From: Candidatus Amulumruptor caecigallinarius
Lineage (GTDB): Bacteria > Bacteroidota > Bacteroidia > Bacteroidales > Muribaculaceae
Direction: 5' to 3'
NCBI GenBank assembly: GCA_023665575.1
Contig: JAMPDQ010000002.1
Coordinates: 62,001-126,000 of the forward strand
Length of the DNA stretch: 64,000 nucleotides
Part shown: positions 28,198 through 36,821 of the stretch, one piece after another
Layout: each line of letters begins with the position of its first letter
Numbering within the stretch: the stretch's first letter is position 1
Made by a program: the position numbers and the translations under genes
The notes under the pieces: model-generated
What the model was told of the DNA's origin: nothing
What the model saw: the letters and a program-made list of their open reading frames with translations, nothing else
Databases searched by the model: none

Positions 28198-28288
28198 CTT
28201 ATGGGCACGAGCTTTCCTATGGGCACGGGCTTTAGAGGGTCAATGAAAATTTTTCTTAGCTACTTATGAAAATTTAGCTACTTATGAA
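28198..28288 (+). repeat. Two tandem duplications upstream of aroQ
   Basis: ATGGGCACGAGCTTTC is followed by ATGGGCACGGGCTTTA, then TTAGCTACTTATGAAAAT occurs twice in a row, the second copy containing the aroQ start codon. This looks like recent slippage duplication. Confidence 0.7.
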
Positions 28289-28724
28289 AATATTGATTAT
28301 AAACGGGCCGAATCTCAACATGCTGGGGCAGCGCCAACCCGATATTTACGGCAAAGAATCTTTTGAAGAAACATTGCTGAAACTAAGAGAGATTCATTCG
28401 GGAGTGGATATTGATTACGCGCAGTCAAACTCAGAGGGTGAGATTATTGATTTTCTGCAAAGCGCAGCGAGAAACAAAACACTTTCGGGCATTGTGATTA
28501 ACCCCGGTGCATACGCTCATTATTCGATTGCAATCGCCGATGCCCTGGCAATGCTTGATATTCCGGTGGTGGAGGTGCATGTCTCCAACATTCATGCACG
28601 TGAGGAATTTCGGCGCAAGTCGGTGACGGCAAGCGAGTGCATGGCGGTGATAGCCGGATGCGGACGCACCGGATATTCACTTGCCATCGAATTCATTCTC
28701 TCAACACTTCGTGAGCAACAATAG
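28284..28724 (+). CDS. aroQ: Type II 3-dehydroquinate dehydratase
   Basis: Third step of the shikimate pathway, dehydrating 3-dehydroquinate. It has 146 residues, the normal size of the dodecameric type II enzyme. NGPNLNMLGQRQPDIYG at 7-23 places the catalytic Tyr near 22. INPGAYAHYS carries the substrate Asn, and the VHVSNIHAREEFR segment has the catalytic His near 101. The start lies in a duplicated ACTTATGAAAAT, so another in-frame ATG is close upstream. The next gene follows after 7 bases. Confidence 0.95.
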   Translation: MKILIINGPNLNMLGQRQPDIYGKESFEETLLKLREIHSGVDIDYAQSNSEGEIIDFLQSAARNKTLSGIVINPGAYAHYSIAIADALAMLDIPVVEVHVSNIHAREEFRRKSVTASECMAVIAGCGRTGYSLAIEFILSTLREQQ

Positions 28725-28731
28725 AAGCAAG

Positions 28732-29379
28732 ATGAGTCCGGAACTTGAACAATACATACTCGCCCACATCTCCAAGGAGCCGGAAGAGCTGCGTCTCTTG
28801 GAGCGGGCCACCAACTTGCGGCTTGTTAACGGACGCATGTGCTCGGGGCATCTTCAGGGCAGACTTTTGAAGATGCTCGTGGGAATGCTCAGGCCGGAAA
28901 GGGTGCTGGAGTTGGGCACATTCTCAGGTTATTCCGCCCTTTGTATTGCCGAAGCGCTCGAAGGGGACGCCACGCTTGACACGATAGAAGCAGATGATGA
29001 GCTCGAAGACTTCATAAAGGATGCGATAGCGACATCTCCGCATGGACACAGAATCACGCTTCACATCGGAGATGCTGTTGAGCAGATGCGCACATTTGAC
29101 GCCGAAAGATTCGACCTTATATTCATAGATGCCGACAAGCGGCAATATCCGGCATATTACGAGGAGTCAATGAGAATTCTTAAGACCGGAGGCTACATAA
29201 TAGCCGACAACACTCTTTGGGACGGACATGTGACAGACGCACGCCGCCGAGAACGCGACCGGCAAACGGAAGGTGTCTGTGAATTCAACGACATGGTTGC
29301 AGCCGACAGCCGTGTGGAGAAGGTGATTGTGCCGATGCGCGACGGGCTGACACTGATAAGAAAACTAAAAGAGCGCTAA
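28732..29379 (+). CDS. Class I SAM-dependent O-methyltransferase (COMT/YrrM-like)
   Basis: Protein of 215 residues. The SAM motif VLELGTFSGYSALCIAEAL lies near 64-82, the acidic motif TIEADDE near 92, and the metal-linked FIDADKRQYPAYYE near 137-150 with ADNTLWDGHV near 164. These match the catechol-O-methyltransferase type, which includes the TrmR tRNA 5-hydroxyuridine methyltransferase, so a tRNA-wobble role is possible but unproven. The frame is open from 28681 inside aroQ; MSPELEQYI at 28732 is the natural start. Likely cotranscribed with aroQ. Confidence 0.88.
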   Translation: MSPELEQYILAHISKEPEELRLLERATNLRLVNGRMCSGHLQGRLLKMLVGMLRPERVLELGTFSGYSALCIAEALEGDATLDTIEADDELEDFIKDAIATSPHGHRITLHIGDAVEQMRTFDAERFDLIFIDADKRQYPAYYEESMRILKTGGYIIADNTLWDGHVTDARRRERDRQTEGVCEFNDMVAADSRVEKVIVPMRDGLTLIRKLKER

Positions 29380-29448
29380 AAATGTTAGATAATCAGGAAT
29401 CAGAAATCATGCCAATTTTATATTTGAAACACCATTAACCTCGCATGT

Positions 29449-29572
29449 ATGTCATGGTTTGACTTTTTGAATCAGTGACCCAGGCCGCTATGCTCCTGAT
29501 TATGCGGAGCCAAATCCGGCTCATGCACGCGACTTCTTAACGCTTTTTTATAAGAATCTTAAACACAAATAA
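29449..29572 (+). pseudogene. Possible remnant of a small gene, frame-disrupted
   Basis: In the 206-base gap before rbfA, MSWFDFLNQ is read from 29449 and ends at TGA (29476-29478). Shifting by one base gives a coding-like stretch from 29477 (DPGRYAPDYAEPNPAHARDF onward) to a TAA at 29570. The shifted frame has no start codon of its own. It could be an eroded gene or chance; I do not recognise it. Confidence 0.25.
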
Positions 29573-29585
29573 AAAACGATATATT

Positions 29586-29954
29586 ATGGAAGGAAAACGT
29601 CAAGCAAAGATATCAAGACTTATACAGAAGGAATTGAGCGAAATATTTCGCCGCCAGACAGCTGCGATGGGAAACACTTTGGTTTCGGTCAGTGCAGTTC
29701 GTGTGTCGCCCGATCTCAGCATTGCAAAGGCATATCTTAGCATTTTCCCGCCGGAAAAGGGAGCTGAGATACTTGAAAATATCAAGAGACAATCAAAAAC
29801 AGTTCGTTACGAGCTTGCCCAGGCTGTGAAAGACACACTTCGCAAATGTCCGGAGCTTTCTTTCTATCTTGACGACTCACTTGATTACGCAGAAAATATC
29901 GACAGGCTTTTGGCTCTTGACCGGCCCAAGGAGGAAAACAAAGAGGAAGAATAG
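29586..29954 (+). CDS. rbfA: 30S ribosome-binding factor RbfA
   Basis: Small KH-like protein needed for late 16S rRNA 5'-end maturation and cold adaptation. It has 122 residues, typical. The pattern RQAKISRLIQKELSEIF at the start, then VSAVRVSPDLSIAKAYLSIFP, then LRKCPELSFYLDDSLDYAENIDRLL is the family signature. The C-terminal tail is acidic (KEENKEEE). The permease gene follows after 8 bases. Confidence 0.95.
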   Translation: MEGKRQAKISRLIQKELSEIFRRQTAAMGNTLVSVSAVRVSPDLSIAKAYLSIFPPEKGAEILENIKRQSKTVRYELAQAVKDTLRKCPELSFYLDDSLDYAENIDRLLALDRPKEENKEEE

Positions 29955-29962
29955 ACACCGGA

Positions 29963-31210
29963 ATGAACAAAAATCTGACTGCCGCCATTGCGTGGCGGTA
30001 TCTTCTGGCAAAAAAGTCGCATGGGGCCGTGACGGCAATCAGCACAGTGACAGTGTGCGCCACAGCTGTCGCCACAGCCGCCATCATATGTGTGCTGTCA
30101 GTGTTCAACGGATTTAGGGATATTATTTCTCAACGTCTTGACACACTTTCGCCCGATGTAATTGTGACACCGGCAAAAGGGAAAGTATTTTCCGATGCAG
30201 AGCAGACAGCAGACAAAATAGCATCGTTGCAGGGTGTGGAGACGGCCACCCCCACGCTCACCGACAATGCTCTTGCACTACATGATTCAAGAGAAATGCC
30301 GGTGAGTCTCAAGGGGGTTAATGCTACCGAATACGCCGCGACAGTTGCGATAGATTCGCTGACATCTGCAACAGAAGGGACCTATATCAGCGGCAAAAGC
30401 AGTGCAGGCATGAAAGAGGGCGTTGCTTCCATAGGCGTGGCATCGCAGATCGGGCTGTTTCCCGGCGAGCATCTCACATTATTTGCACCGATACGCAACC
30501 GGCGCGTCAACCCGGCCAACCCGGTGTCGTCATTTGCCATAGACTCTGTGAAAGTGAGCGGGATATACCGTAGCAACCAGTCGGAATATGACGAGAATGT
30601 AGTGATTGTGCCACTTTCTACAGCACGCAGGTTGTTTCAATACACCACAGAGGCGTCGGCCATAGAGATAAAGGCCGCACCCGGAACGAGCGACGAATCA
30701 CTTGCCCGCGATATAGGTCGGCTACTTGGCAAAAAATATGTGGTGAGAGACCGGATGCAACAACAAGAGCTCAACTTCCGTATGGTAAACATAGAGAAAT
30801 GGGTGTCGTTTCTGTTGCTTTTTTTCATTCTGGCCATTGCGAGCTTCAATCTGATATCCTCATTGTCAATGCTTGTGATAGAGAAAGAGCGAGGCATTGC
30901 CACATTGTCAGCTCTTGGACTTTCCCGCTCACGCATAGGGATGATATTCGGCTGGGAAAGCATATTCACCGCCATGGGCGGAGGGATAGCAGGCACAATA
31001 ATCGGAGTGCTGTTATGCCTGATTCAGAAGGAATTGGGATTAATCAAAATCGCGGCCGACACAGAGAGTGTGACTGTGACAAGCTATCCCGTGCAGCTTG
31101 AATGGACAGACATAATCATTACACTTGCACCTGTGATGCTAACAGGGATAGTGACAGCAATAATCATATCCGGCTTTGCAAAAACGAGGATCAGCACGAT
31201 GAGAGCGTGA
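29963..31210 (+). CDS. LolC/LolE-type ABC transporter permease
   Basis: Inner-membrane protein of 415 residues. There is one N-terminal helix near 20-45, a large periplasmic (MacB/LolE-like) domain near 50-265, then three helices forming the FtsX-like permease core, with EKERGIATLSALGLSRSRIG near 310. This is the architecture of lipoprotein-releasing LolC/E subunits. Bacteroidales usually encode it as a single permease after rbfA. The ATPase LolD is not adjacent. Confidence 0.88.
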   Translation: MNKNLTAAIAWRYLLAKKSHGAVTAISTVTVCATAVATAAIICVLSVFNGFRDIISQRLDTLSPDVIVTPAKGKVFSDAEQTADKIASLQGVETATPTLTDNALALHDSREMPVSLKGVNATEYAATVAIDSLTSATEGTYISGKSSAGMKEGVASIGVASQIGLFPGEHLTLFAPIRNRRVNPANPVSSFAIDSVKVSGIYRSNQSEYDENVVIVPLSTARRLFQYTTEASAIEIKAAPGTSDESLARDIGRLLGKKYVVRDRMQQQELNFRMVNIEKWVSFLLLFFILAIASFNLISSLSMLVIEKERGIATLSALGLSRSRIGMIFGWESIFTAMGGGIAGTIIGVLLCLIQKELGLIKIAADTESVTVTSYPVQLEWTDIIITLAPVMLTGIVTAIIISGFAKTRISTMRA

Positions 31211-31249
31211 CGAGGACATTAAAAAAGTGACAAAAAAAGTGCAATATTA

Positions 31250-31280
31250 TTGTTTAATTGATTAAATTTGCATAAATTTG
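31250..31280 (+). promoter_or_regulatory. Promoter of the Lrp-type gene, with doubled -7 box
   Basis: TTG (31250-31252), a 20-nt spacer and TAAATTTG (31273-31280). A second identical TAAATTTG sits exactly 10 bases upstream (31263-31270), on the same helix face. Confidence 0.6.
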
Positions 31281-31340
31281 CACACAAATCTATCAATTTG
31301 AAACAACGGAGCTATAAACGCTTCAATAACTCTTTACCAC

Positions 31341-31826
31341 ATGATCGACAAAGTTGACAATCTTGACAGAAAAATCCTCAACATTATAATGAACAATGCC
31401 CGCATACCCTCAAAAGATGTGGCTGAAAAATGTGGTGTGTCAAGAGCCGCGATTCATCAGCGTATACAGCGACTGATAGAAATGAGAGTTATAACCGGCT
31501 CAGGCTATGAGGTTAATCCGCACAAGCTTGGCTATAACACATGCACATATATCGGGGTGCGTCTTGAGAAAGGCTCTCTCTATCGCGAGGCAGCATCGGA
31601 GCTTGAGAAGATTCCGGAGGTAGTGGAATGCCACTTCACCACCGGTCCATATTCGATGCTGATTAAGGTGTTTGCCCGCGACAATCATCATCTGATGCAT
31701 TTGCTCAACGATAAGATACAGCATATAGCGGGTGTGACCGACACAGAGACACTCATATCGCTCGAACAAAGCATGAACCGACAAATACAGCTTCCTCTTA
31801 TTGAAGGAGGGAAAATATCATTATAA
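31341..31826 (+). CDS. Lrp/AsnC-family transcriptional regulator
   Basis: DNA-binding protein of 161 residues. The helix-turn-helix is at about 8-55 (LDRKILNIIMNNARIPSKDVAEKCGVSRAAIHQRIQRL), and the RAM ligand domain follows at about 70-150, with GPYSMLIKVFARD near 112. Members sense amino acids and form octamers. The AT-rich repeats at its own promoter suggest autoregulation. The YfhO gene starts 4 bases after its stop. Confidence 0.93.
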   Translation: MIDKVDNLDRKILNIIMNNARIPSKDVAEKCGVSRAAIHQRIQRLIEMRVITGSGYEVNPHKLGYNTCTYIGVRLEKGSLYREAASELEKIPEVVECHFTTGPYSMLIKVFARDNHHLMHLLNDKIQHIAGVTDTETLISLEQSMNRQIQLPLIEGGKISL

Positions 31827-31829
31827 CTA

Positions 31830-34319
31830 ATGAAGAAGAAATATATATATTCAATAATGGCCACCATCTTTATGGCGATAGTGGCCATTATTTTTTTCTA
31901 TCCCGACTGTTTGGAGGGAAATGTGCTTCAGCAGCATGACGTGATGCAAGGCACTGCCAACGGGCAGGAAGGAATCGCCTTTCAAGAGGCCACCGGAGAG
32001 AGCACCCGATGGACCAATTCGCTTTTCGGGGGGATGCCTAATTTTCAGATAGCACCCTCCTACCCCGCCAACAAAGCATTGTCATGGGTAGGGAATGCCT
32101 ACATGCTTTTTCTGCCCTCCCCTGCCAATTTGCTGTTTGCGATGATGATTGGATTTTTTATCATGGCGCTTTGTATGAAGCTTAAATGGCATGAGGCACT
32201 CTTTGGGGCGATAGCATGGGGATTCTCAAGTTATTTCATCATTATAATTGGAGCGGGGCATATCTGGAAATTTGCGACATTGGCCTATATTCCGCCCACA
32301 ATAGGGGGAATAGCACTGTTATACCGTAAGAAATATCTTGCGGGCACAGCGCTGGCTGCATTGTTCGGGGCGCTGCAGCTCAACAGCAACCATCCCCAGA
32401 TGACATATTATTTTATGTTTGTGATTCTGGCAATGGTGATTGCATGGCTATGCAAGGCAATAAGGAATCACACAGTAAAGGAGTGGGGCATCGGCACTGC
32501 ATGCATGCTTGGAGCCGGGGTGCTTGCCGTCGGTGCGAATTCAGCAAGCCTTTACAACTCATATGAATATGCCAAAGAAACAGTTAGAGGAAAGGCAACC
32601 GACCTCAAAGTTGAAGACTCGGAAAAGACAGGCGGCATGAGCCGGGAAGCGATTACCGCATGGAGTTATGGCATAGACGAGACCTTTTCACTTTTGATTC
32701 CGAATGTAAAGGGTGGAGCCACAATCAAGCCCGTGGGAGGCGAAAATGCATTGAAATCGGTGGCCGACACACAAAAGGCCGACGAGGTCAGCCTGACGCC
32801 CGAAGAGCGCCAGTTCATATATCAGTTCCCCCAATATTTCGGAGACCAGCCGATGACCAACGGGCCGGTATATACAGGGGCATTTGTGCTGCTGCTGGCG
32901 GTGCTGGCACTGTTCATGGTGAAATCACCTTTAAAATGGGCATTGTTTGCAGTCACAGTGCTTGCAATCGGGTTGTCATGGGGACACAATTTTCCTGTTC
33001 TGACCAATTTATTCATAGATTACTTTCCGGCATACAGCAAATTCCGCACCGTTTCAAGCATACTTGTGATAGTGGAATTCACAATTCCGTTGCTTGCGAT
33101 GCTATGTGTGAAAAAGATGGTGGAGTCGCCGGAGGCGTTCCGCAATAATCCATATGTGAGCTGCACGGTGATTGGGGGCGGATTTCTGATTTGTTTTCTT
33201 GGTTGGGTTGCACCTTCGATATTCGGCAATCCATTCAGCGCAACGGAGATAGAGAGTCTGAATTCAGCCGGAGCATTCAGCAACCCGGCATATTACAACC
33301 TTATCAACGCCATCCGTGAGATCAGGATATCGCTGGTAAGTTCAGATTCATTGCGTTCCATGGTTGTGATAATGATTGGAGCACTATTGGTGTGGCTTTG
33401 GCTAAGGGGCAATATCAAAAAGGCACCTGTTTTTGTGTTCTCACTGGCAGTGCTGACGCTTGTGGACCTTTTCAGTGTGGATCGCAGATATGTGAATTCG
33501 GAGAATTTCACAGAGCCCGTCAACAATGATATTGCATTCAAAAAGACAGCAGCCGATGAAGCTATTTTGCGCGACAAGTCAAACTACCGCGTGCTTGACG
33601 TCGCCGACATGGGAGGAGCACGCTCGTCATATTTCCACAAAACCATCGGCGGCTATCACGCAGCGAAGCTGACCCGCTACAACGATTTGCTTGAGAAGCA
33701 GATATATGCAGGCAATCCCGCTGTGCTCAATATGCTGAACACAAAATACATAATGAATGGAGAGGAATATCAGGTGAATCCGGAGGCTCTTGGCAACGCC
33801 TGGTTTGTTGACACGCTCAAATATGTGGCCACACCCGATGATGAAATGAATGCGCTTAACAGCATCAATCCGTCCACAACGGCGGTTGCCGACAGCAAAT
33901 TTGAGAAAGTGCTCGGAAAGGCCCGGCAGATTTCAGCGGGCGACACAATTTATGAGACAACATATGCGCCTAACCGACTAAACTACAAGGCAAAGTCTGC
34001 CAAGGGAGGCGTTGCGGTGTTCAGCGAAATTTTCTTCCCCTGGGGCTGGGAAGCAACGATTGACGGGAAGCCGGTTGAAATCGGCCGTGTGAACTATGTG
34101 CTGAGAGCCATTCAATTGCCGGCAGGCACTCATGATATAGAATTCAGATTTGACCCGAAATCAATTCGTGTCACCAACGGCATCGGCATAACATCCGTGG
34201 TGATAATATATGCAATAAGTTTGGCCGCGGCTGTTGCCTGGTGCTTATCGGTTCGCTGTCATCGCAAAAGAGAAAATATCAGAGTGTCGTCATCGCAGGG
34301 GAAAGATGTCAATAGCTGA
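31830..34319 (+). CDS. YfhO-family polytopic membrane protein
   Basis: Protein of 829 residues with about 13 hydrophobic helices and a long soluble C-terminal region (about 560-780). It has the YfhO pattern: an N-terminal helix followed by a loop with QQHDVMQGTANGQEG (first catalytic-type acidic loop of GT-C folds). The C-terminal part includes ILDEEFFPWGW-like SEIFFPWGWEATIDGKPVEI. The family is thought to glycosylate cell-wall polymers or act in lipoteichoic-acid glycosylation in Firmicutes; in Bacteroidota the substrate is unknown. The next gene overlaps its end by 14 bases. Confidence 0.9.
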   Translation: MKKKYIYSIMATIFMAIVAIIFFYPDCLEGNVLQQHDVMQGTANGQEGIAFQEATGESTRWTNSLFGGMPNFQIAPSYPANKALSWVGNAYMLFLPSPANLLFAMMIGFFIMALCMKLKWHEALFGAIAWGFSSYFIIIIGAGHIWKFATLAYIPPTIGGIALLYRKKYLAGTALAALFGALQLNSNHPQMTYYFMFVILAMVIAWLCKAIRNHTVKEWGIGTACMLGAGVLAVGANSASLYNSYEYAKETVRGKATDLKVEDSEKTGGMSREAITAWSYGIDETFSLLIPNVKGGATIKPVGGENALKSVADTQKADEVSLTPEERQFIYQFPQYFGDQPMTNGPVYTGAFVLLLAVLALFMVKSPLKWALFAVTVLAIGLSWGHNFPVLTNLFIDYFPAYSKFRTVSSILVIVEFTIPLLAMLCVKKMVESPEAFRNNPYVSCTVIGGGFLICFLGWVAPSIFGNPFSATEIESLNSAGAFSNPAYYNLINAIREIRISLVSSDSLRSMVVIMIGALLVWLWLRGNIKKAPVFVFSLAVLTLVDLFSVDRRYVNSENFTEPVNNDIAFKKTAADEAILRDKSNYRVLDVADMGGARSSYFHKTIGGYHAAKLTRYNDLLEKQIYAGNPAVLNMLNTKYIMNGEEYQVNPEALGNAWFVDTLKYVATPDDEMNALNSINPSTTAVADSKFEKVLGKARQISAGDTIYETTYAPNRLNYKAKSAKGGVAVFSEIFFPWGWEATIDGKPVEIGRVNYVLRAIQLPAGTHDIEFRFDPKSIRVTNGIGITSVVIIYAISLAAAVAWCLSVRCHRKRENIRVSSSQGKDVNS

Positions 34320-34845
34320 GAAATATAAGAGATGGCGACACAGCCGCGGATACGGGGTTCACTCCCCCTTTGGATATGAGATTGTGAAGCAAGTGTTGCA
34401 TCCCGGCAATTATGCATGGTATGGATATAGAGACATAAGCAATGCCACCGTGGGGTCAACGAGACTCACAGAGCGCAGATCCCGATTGTTACTGCGCCTT
34501 GCCTCACATCTGAATGTGCAATCGGCCTATATCCCCAACAATGCTCATCCGGCTTATATCACAGCTCTTAAATGCGCGAATTCGCGCGTACGCCTGGAGC
34601 ATAAACGCACCGAGATAAAAAATGTGGATTTGATATGCACTTCTGACAATGAATTAGATATTCAGTATATCATGGAATATATCGGCAGAGCCTCCGGAGC
34701 AGTTGCCATAATAAATCCGGGAGCGAGCCTGCATGAAACAGTGTTCACAGCCATGAAGGAGGGGGTGATGTTTTATTCACCGGCCGGCATACTTGCAATA
34801 TGCCGTCGAGGGATGCAGAAAGTTAGCTATTCGATTAATTTTTAG
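34306..34845 (+). CDS. Methyltransferase-like protein lacking an obvious SAM motif
   Basis: Protein of 179 residues. The N-terminus (KRWRHSRGYGVHSPFGYEIVKQVL) is the opening seen in Bacteroidota class I methyltransferases that sit beside recombinase genes. The expected GxGxG SAM loop is not visible, and the centre is short, so it looks degenerate or rebuilt. The start MSIAEKYKRW at 34306 overlaps YfhO by 14 bases, indicating coupling. The xerD-type gene starts 4 bases after its stop. Function is unknown. Confidence 0.65.
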   Translation: MSIAEKYKRWRHSRGYGVHSPFGYEIVKQVLHPGNYAWYGYRDISNATVGSTRLTERRSRLLLRLASHLNVQSAYIPNNAHPAYITALKCANSRVRLEHKRTEIKNVDLICTSDNELDIQYIMEYIGRASGAVAIINPGASLHETVFTAMKEGVMFYSPAGILAICRRGMQKVSYSINF

Positions 34846-34849
34846 TCAT

Positions 34850-35767
34850 ATGTCACGACCGCTCAAGTGTATAGCGGAGATAATAAGCGATTTTTCGCAT
34901 TCTATTATCCTGGAACGCGGCCAGTCGAGGAATACGGCATGTGGATATTCAAGAGATGCCATGCACTTGATTGAATATCTTCAAGCACATGGCAAAAATG
35001 TAACAGAAGTGAAACTTGATGATCTTCACGGGCTTATGTCAGATATGATAGACATGGGCTATGAACCCCACAGCCTTGCAAGGCTCACTGCCGGTGTACG
35101 CTCATTTTTCAAGTTTCTTAAAGCCGAGGGATATATAGATGAGAATCCGGCTGAGGGGCTGGACTCACCCCGCACACCGCGCAAATTGCCGGATGTGCTG
35201 AGCATCGAGGAAATCAATGCCATGATTTCCTCACTGCCTGCTGATAAGGCAGAAACGCTTCGCAACCATGCGATAATAGAGACTCTGTATGGTAGCGGAC
35301 TGCGGGTGTCGGAGCTTGTAGGATTGCGCCTGTCCGGGATTTATCTCGATGAAGGATATATCATGGTGGAGGGCAAAAGAAACAAGCAGAGAATTGTGCC
35401 ACTCTCCCCTGTGTCGGCATCGCTTATTGCCGAATATATGGAGCAACGCCGTTTAGGCTCAATAAAAAAGGAGGGAGAGGATATTCTGTTTCTCAATCGT
35501 CGTGGCGGGCCGTTAACGAGAGTGATGGTGTTTTATATTGTGAAAGAAGCGGCTGAGAGAGCCGGAATCATCAAACATATATCACCGCACACACTTCGCC
35601 ACTCATTCGCCACACATTTGCTTGAGGGGGGTGCAAATCTGATGGCTATACAGATGATGCTGGGTCATGAATCGATTGCCACAACAGAAATATATCTGCA
35701 CCTTGACCGCACTCGTCTCCGCAACGAGTTGCTGGCGCATCATCCGCATTACAGAGAACACGATTGA
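34850..35767 (+). CDS. xerD: XerD-type tyrosine recombinase
   Basis: Site-specific recombinase of 305 residues with the full catalytic set: R152 (SGLRVSEL), H247 and R250 (HTLRH), H273 (LGHES) and nucleophile Y282. The SAM-like core-binding N-terminal domain covers about 1-95. The C-terminal HLDRTRLRNELLAHHPH resembles XerD ends, so a chromosome-dimer-resolution role is likely rather than a mobile integrase. The context is also housekeeping, with no att-like repeats. The frame extends to 34793, but that part overlaps the previous gene. XerC versus XerD is not settled by sequence. Confidence 0.87.
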   Translation: MSRPLKCIAEIISDFSHSIILERGQSRNTACGYSRDAMHLIEYLQAHGKNVTEVKLDDLHGLMSDMIDMGYEPHSLARLTAGVRSFFKFLKAEGYIDENPAEGLDSPRTPRKLPDVLSIEEINAMISSLPADKAETLRNHAIIETLYGSGLRVSELVGLRLSGIYLDEGYIMVEGKRNKQRIVPLSPVSASLIAEYMEQRRLGSIKKEGEDILFLNRRGGPLTRVMVFYIVKEAAERAGIIKHISPHTLRHSFATHLLEGGANLMAIQMMLGHESIATTEIYLHLDRTRLRNELLAHHPHYREHD

Positions 35768-35814
35768 AACAAAGGCACGTGACTGATAACAAAAGCATTC
35801 TTCTTGACAACGAA

Positions 35815-35846
35815 AAAAAGACTTCGCCTGAGCGAAGTCTTTTTAT
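35815..35846. terminator. Bidirectional terminator between xerD and the OM barrel gene
   Basis: AAAAAGACTTCGC (35815-35827) is fully complementary to GCGAAGTCTTTTT (35832-35844) around CTGA. It serves both converging genes. Confidence 0.93.
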
Positions 35847-35871
35847 ATTTCTGATGCTGTTCAGCTGATTC

Positions 35872-36432
35872 TTAGAAATTGAAGAAGAAGCCGAGAGTGA
35901 GGTCATCGCTGTTAAGGTTGATACCACCTTTACGCGGCTGGCCACCCCAGTAAGCATAGTTGTTGGCACCCTGATAACCGAGCTGACCGATGTGGGCAAC
36001 AACAGAGAATTTTTCAGTGAGGTTAACTTTCACACCGGGACGGAAACCTATATTCCAGGTAACTGCAGTGTGAGAGTCGTCATTGTGGTCATACCAGCCA
36101 AGACCGATGCCTGCACCACCATCAACGAAGAGCTCAACGAGATCGTTGTCGGTCTTGAAGAAAGTCCAACGTACATAGGGATTGAACTTGAACATATTGA
36201 GGCTTGCATCAACACCGCAAGTGTGGTTGTACTGGTAACCAATCTGAGTGCCGATTGACCAAGTGCTGTTGAGGTCATAACCAATTTCGGGCATGATTGC
36301 AAAAGAGTTGGTTGTAACACCATTCTTAGCTTCGTGGTCATAACCGATGTTACCACCTACATGCCAGTTTTCAGCGTTAGCTGCAAATACAGAAGCGATT
36401 GCTACTACAGCGAGAGTAAAAATTTTCTTCAT
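35872..36432 (-). CDS. Outer-membrane beta-barrel protein
   Basis: Protein of 186 residues with a signal peptide (MKKIFTLAVVAIASVFAANA, cleaved before ENWHVGG). The rest alternates aromatic and polar residues in about eight strands, ending in LTLGFFFNF with a terminal Phe, as expected for Bam-dependent barrels. It fits the porin-family or OmpA-like-barrel small OMPs of Bacteroidales. No ligand can be named. It has its own promoter and terminator, so it is probably a single-gene, well-expressed unit. Confidence 0.85.
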   Translation of the reverse strand: MKKIFTLAVVAIASVFAANAENWHVGGNIGYDHEAKNGVTTNSFAIMPEIGYDLNSTWSIGTQIGYQYNHTCGVDASLNMFKFNPYVRWTFFKTDNDLVELFVDGGAGIGLGWYDHNDDSHTAVTWNIGFRPGVKVNLTEKFSVVAHIGQLGYQGANNYAYWGGQPRKGGINLNSDDLTLGFFFNF

Positions 36433-36529
36433 AATCTTTGATTTTGCGGACTTTGAAATCGGAACACAGTCCGACTCCGGGCGTCCAGGTTATAAAACTA
36501 TAATTGATAATTCAGTTTCAATTCGTTTG

Positions 36530-36561
36530 CAAAGTTAAACTGCAAATTTGAAACTACCAAA
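36530..36561 (-). promoter_or_regulatory. Promoter of the OM barrel gene
   Basis: On the minus strand, TTTG (36558-36561), a 20-nt spacer and TAACTTTG (36530-36537), giving a leader of about 95 bases. The rest of the 36433-36785 gap is AT-rich, with no gene seen. Confidence 0.75.
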
Positions 36562-36785
36562 TTTTTTTAATATTTTTTTACATAACATTACTAAATTTTA
36601 TAAAACACATCCCATTTAGAAATGTGAGTGCGCCAAATCATCCAATCCGGAAATAACATTTAATTTTCATTTGCAAATGCAATATATTCTAACACTTCGC
36701 TTATATCGGGTTGAAAAATCGTAACATCCACCTCTAAGACTCCTTTCCCAAAATTTTTTAAAGTTGGGGAATGGATTCTAATACA

Positions 36786-36816
36786 TTTGGAAAATGCCGG
36801 TTTATTTGTAAATTTG
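36786..36816 (+). promoter_or_regulatory. Promoter of the DUF4492 gene
   Basis: TTTG (36786-36789), a 19-nt spacer and TAAATTTG (36809-36816). The ATG at 36822 is only 5 bases past the box, implying a leaderless or near-leaderless message and fixing the start codon. Confidence 0.7.
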
Positions 36817-36821
36817 CAAAG

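Noticed and set aside
34850..35767. Recombinase as integrase of a mobile island
   Set aside because: No att repeats, tRNA target or cargo genes nearby; the end of the protein and its length fit the housekeeping XerD type.
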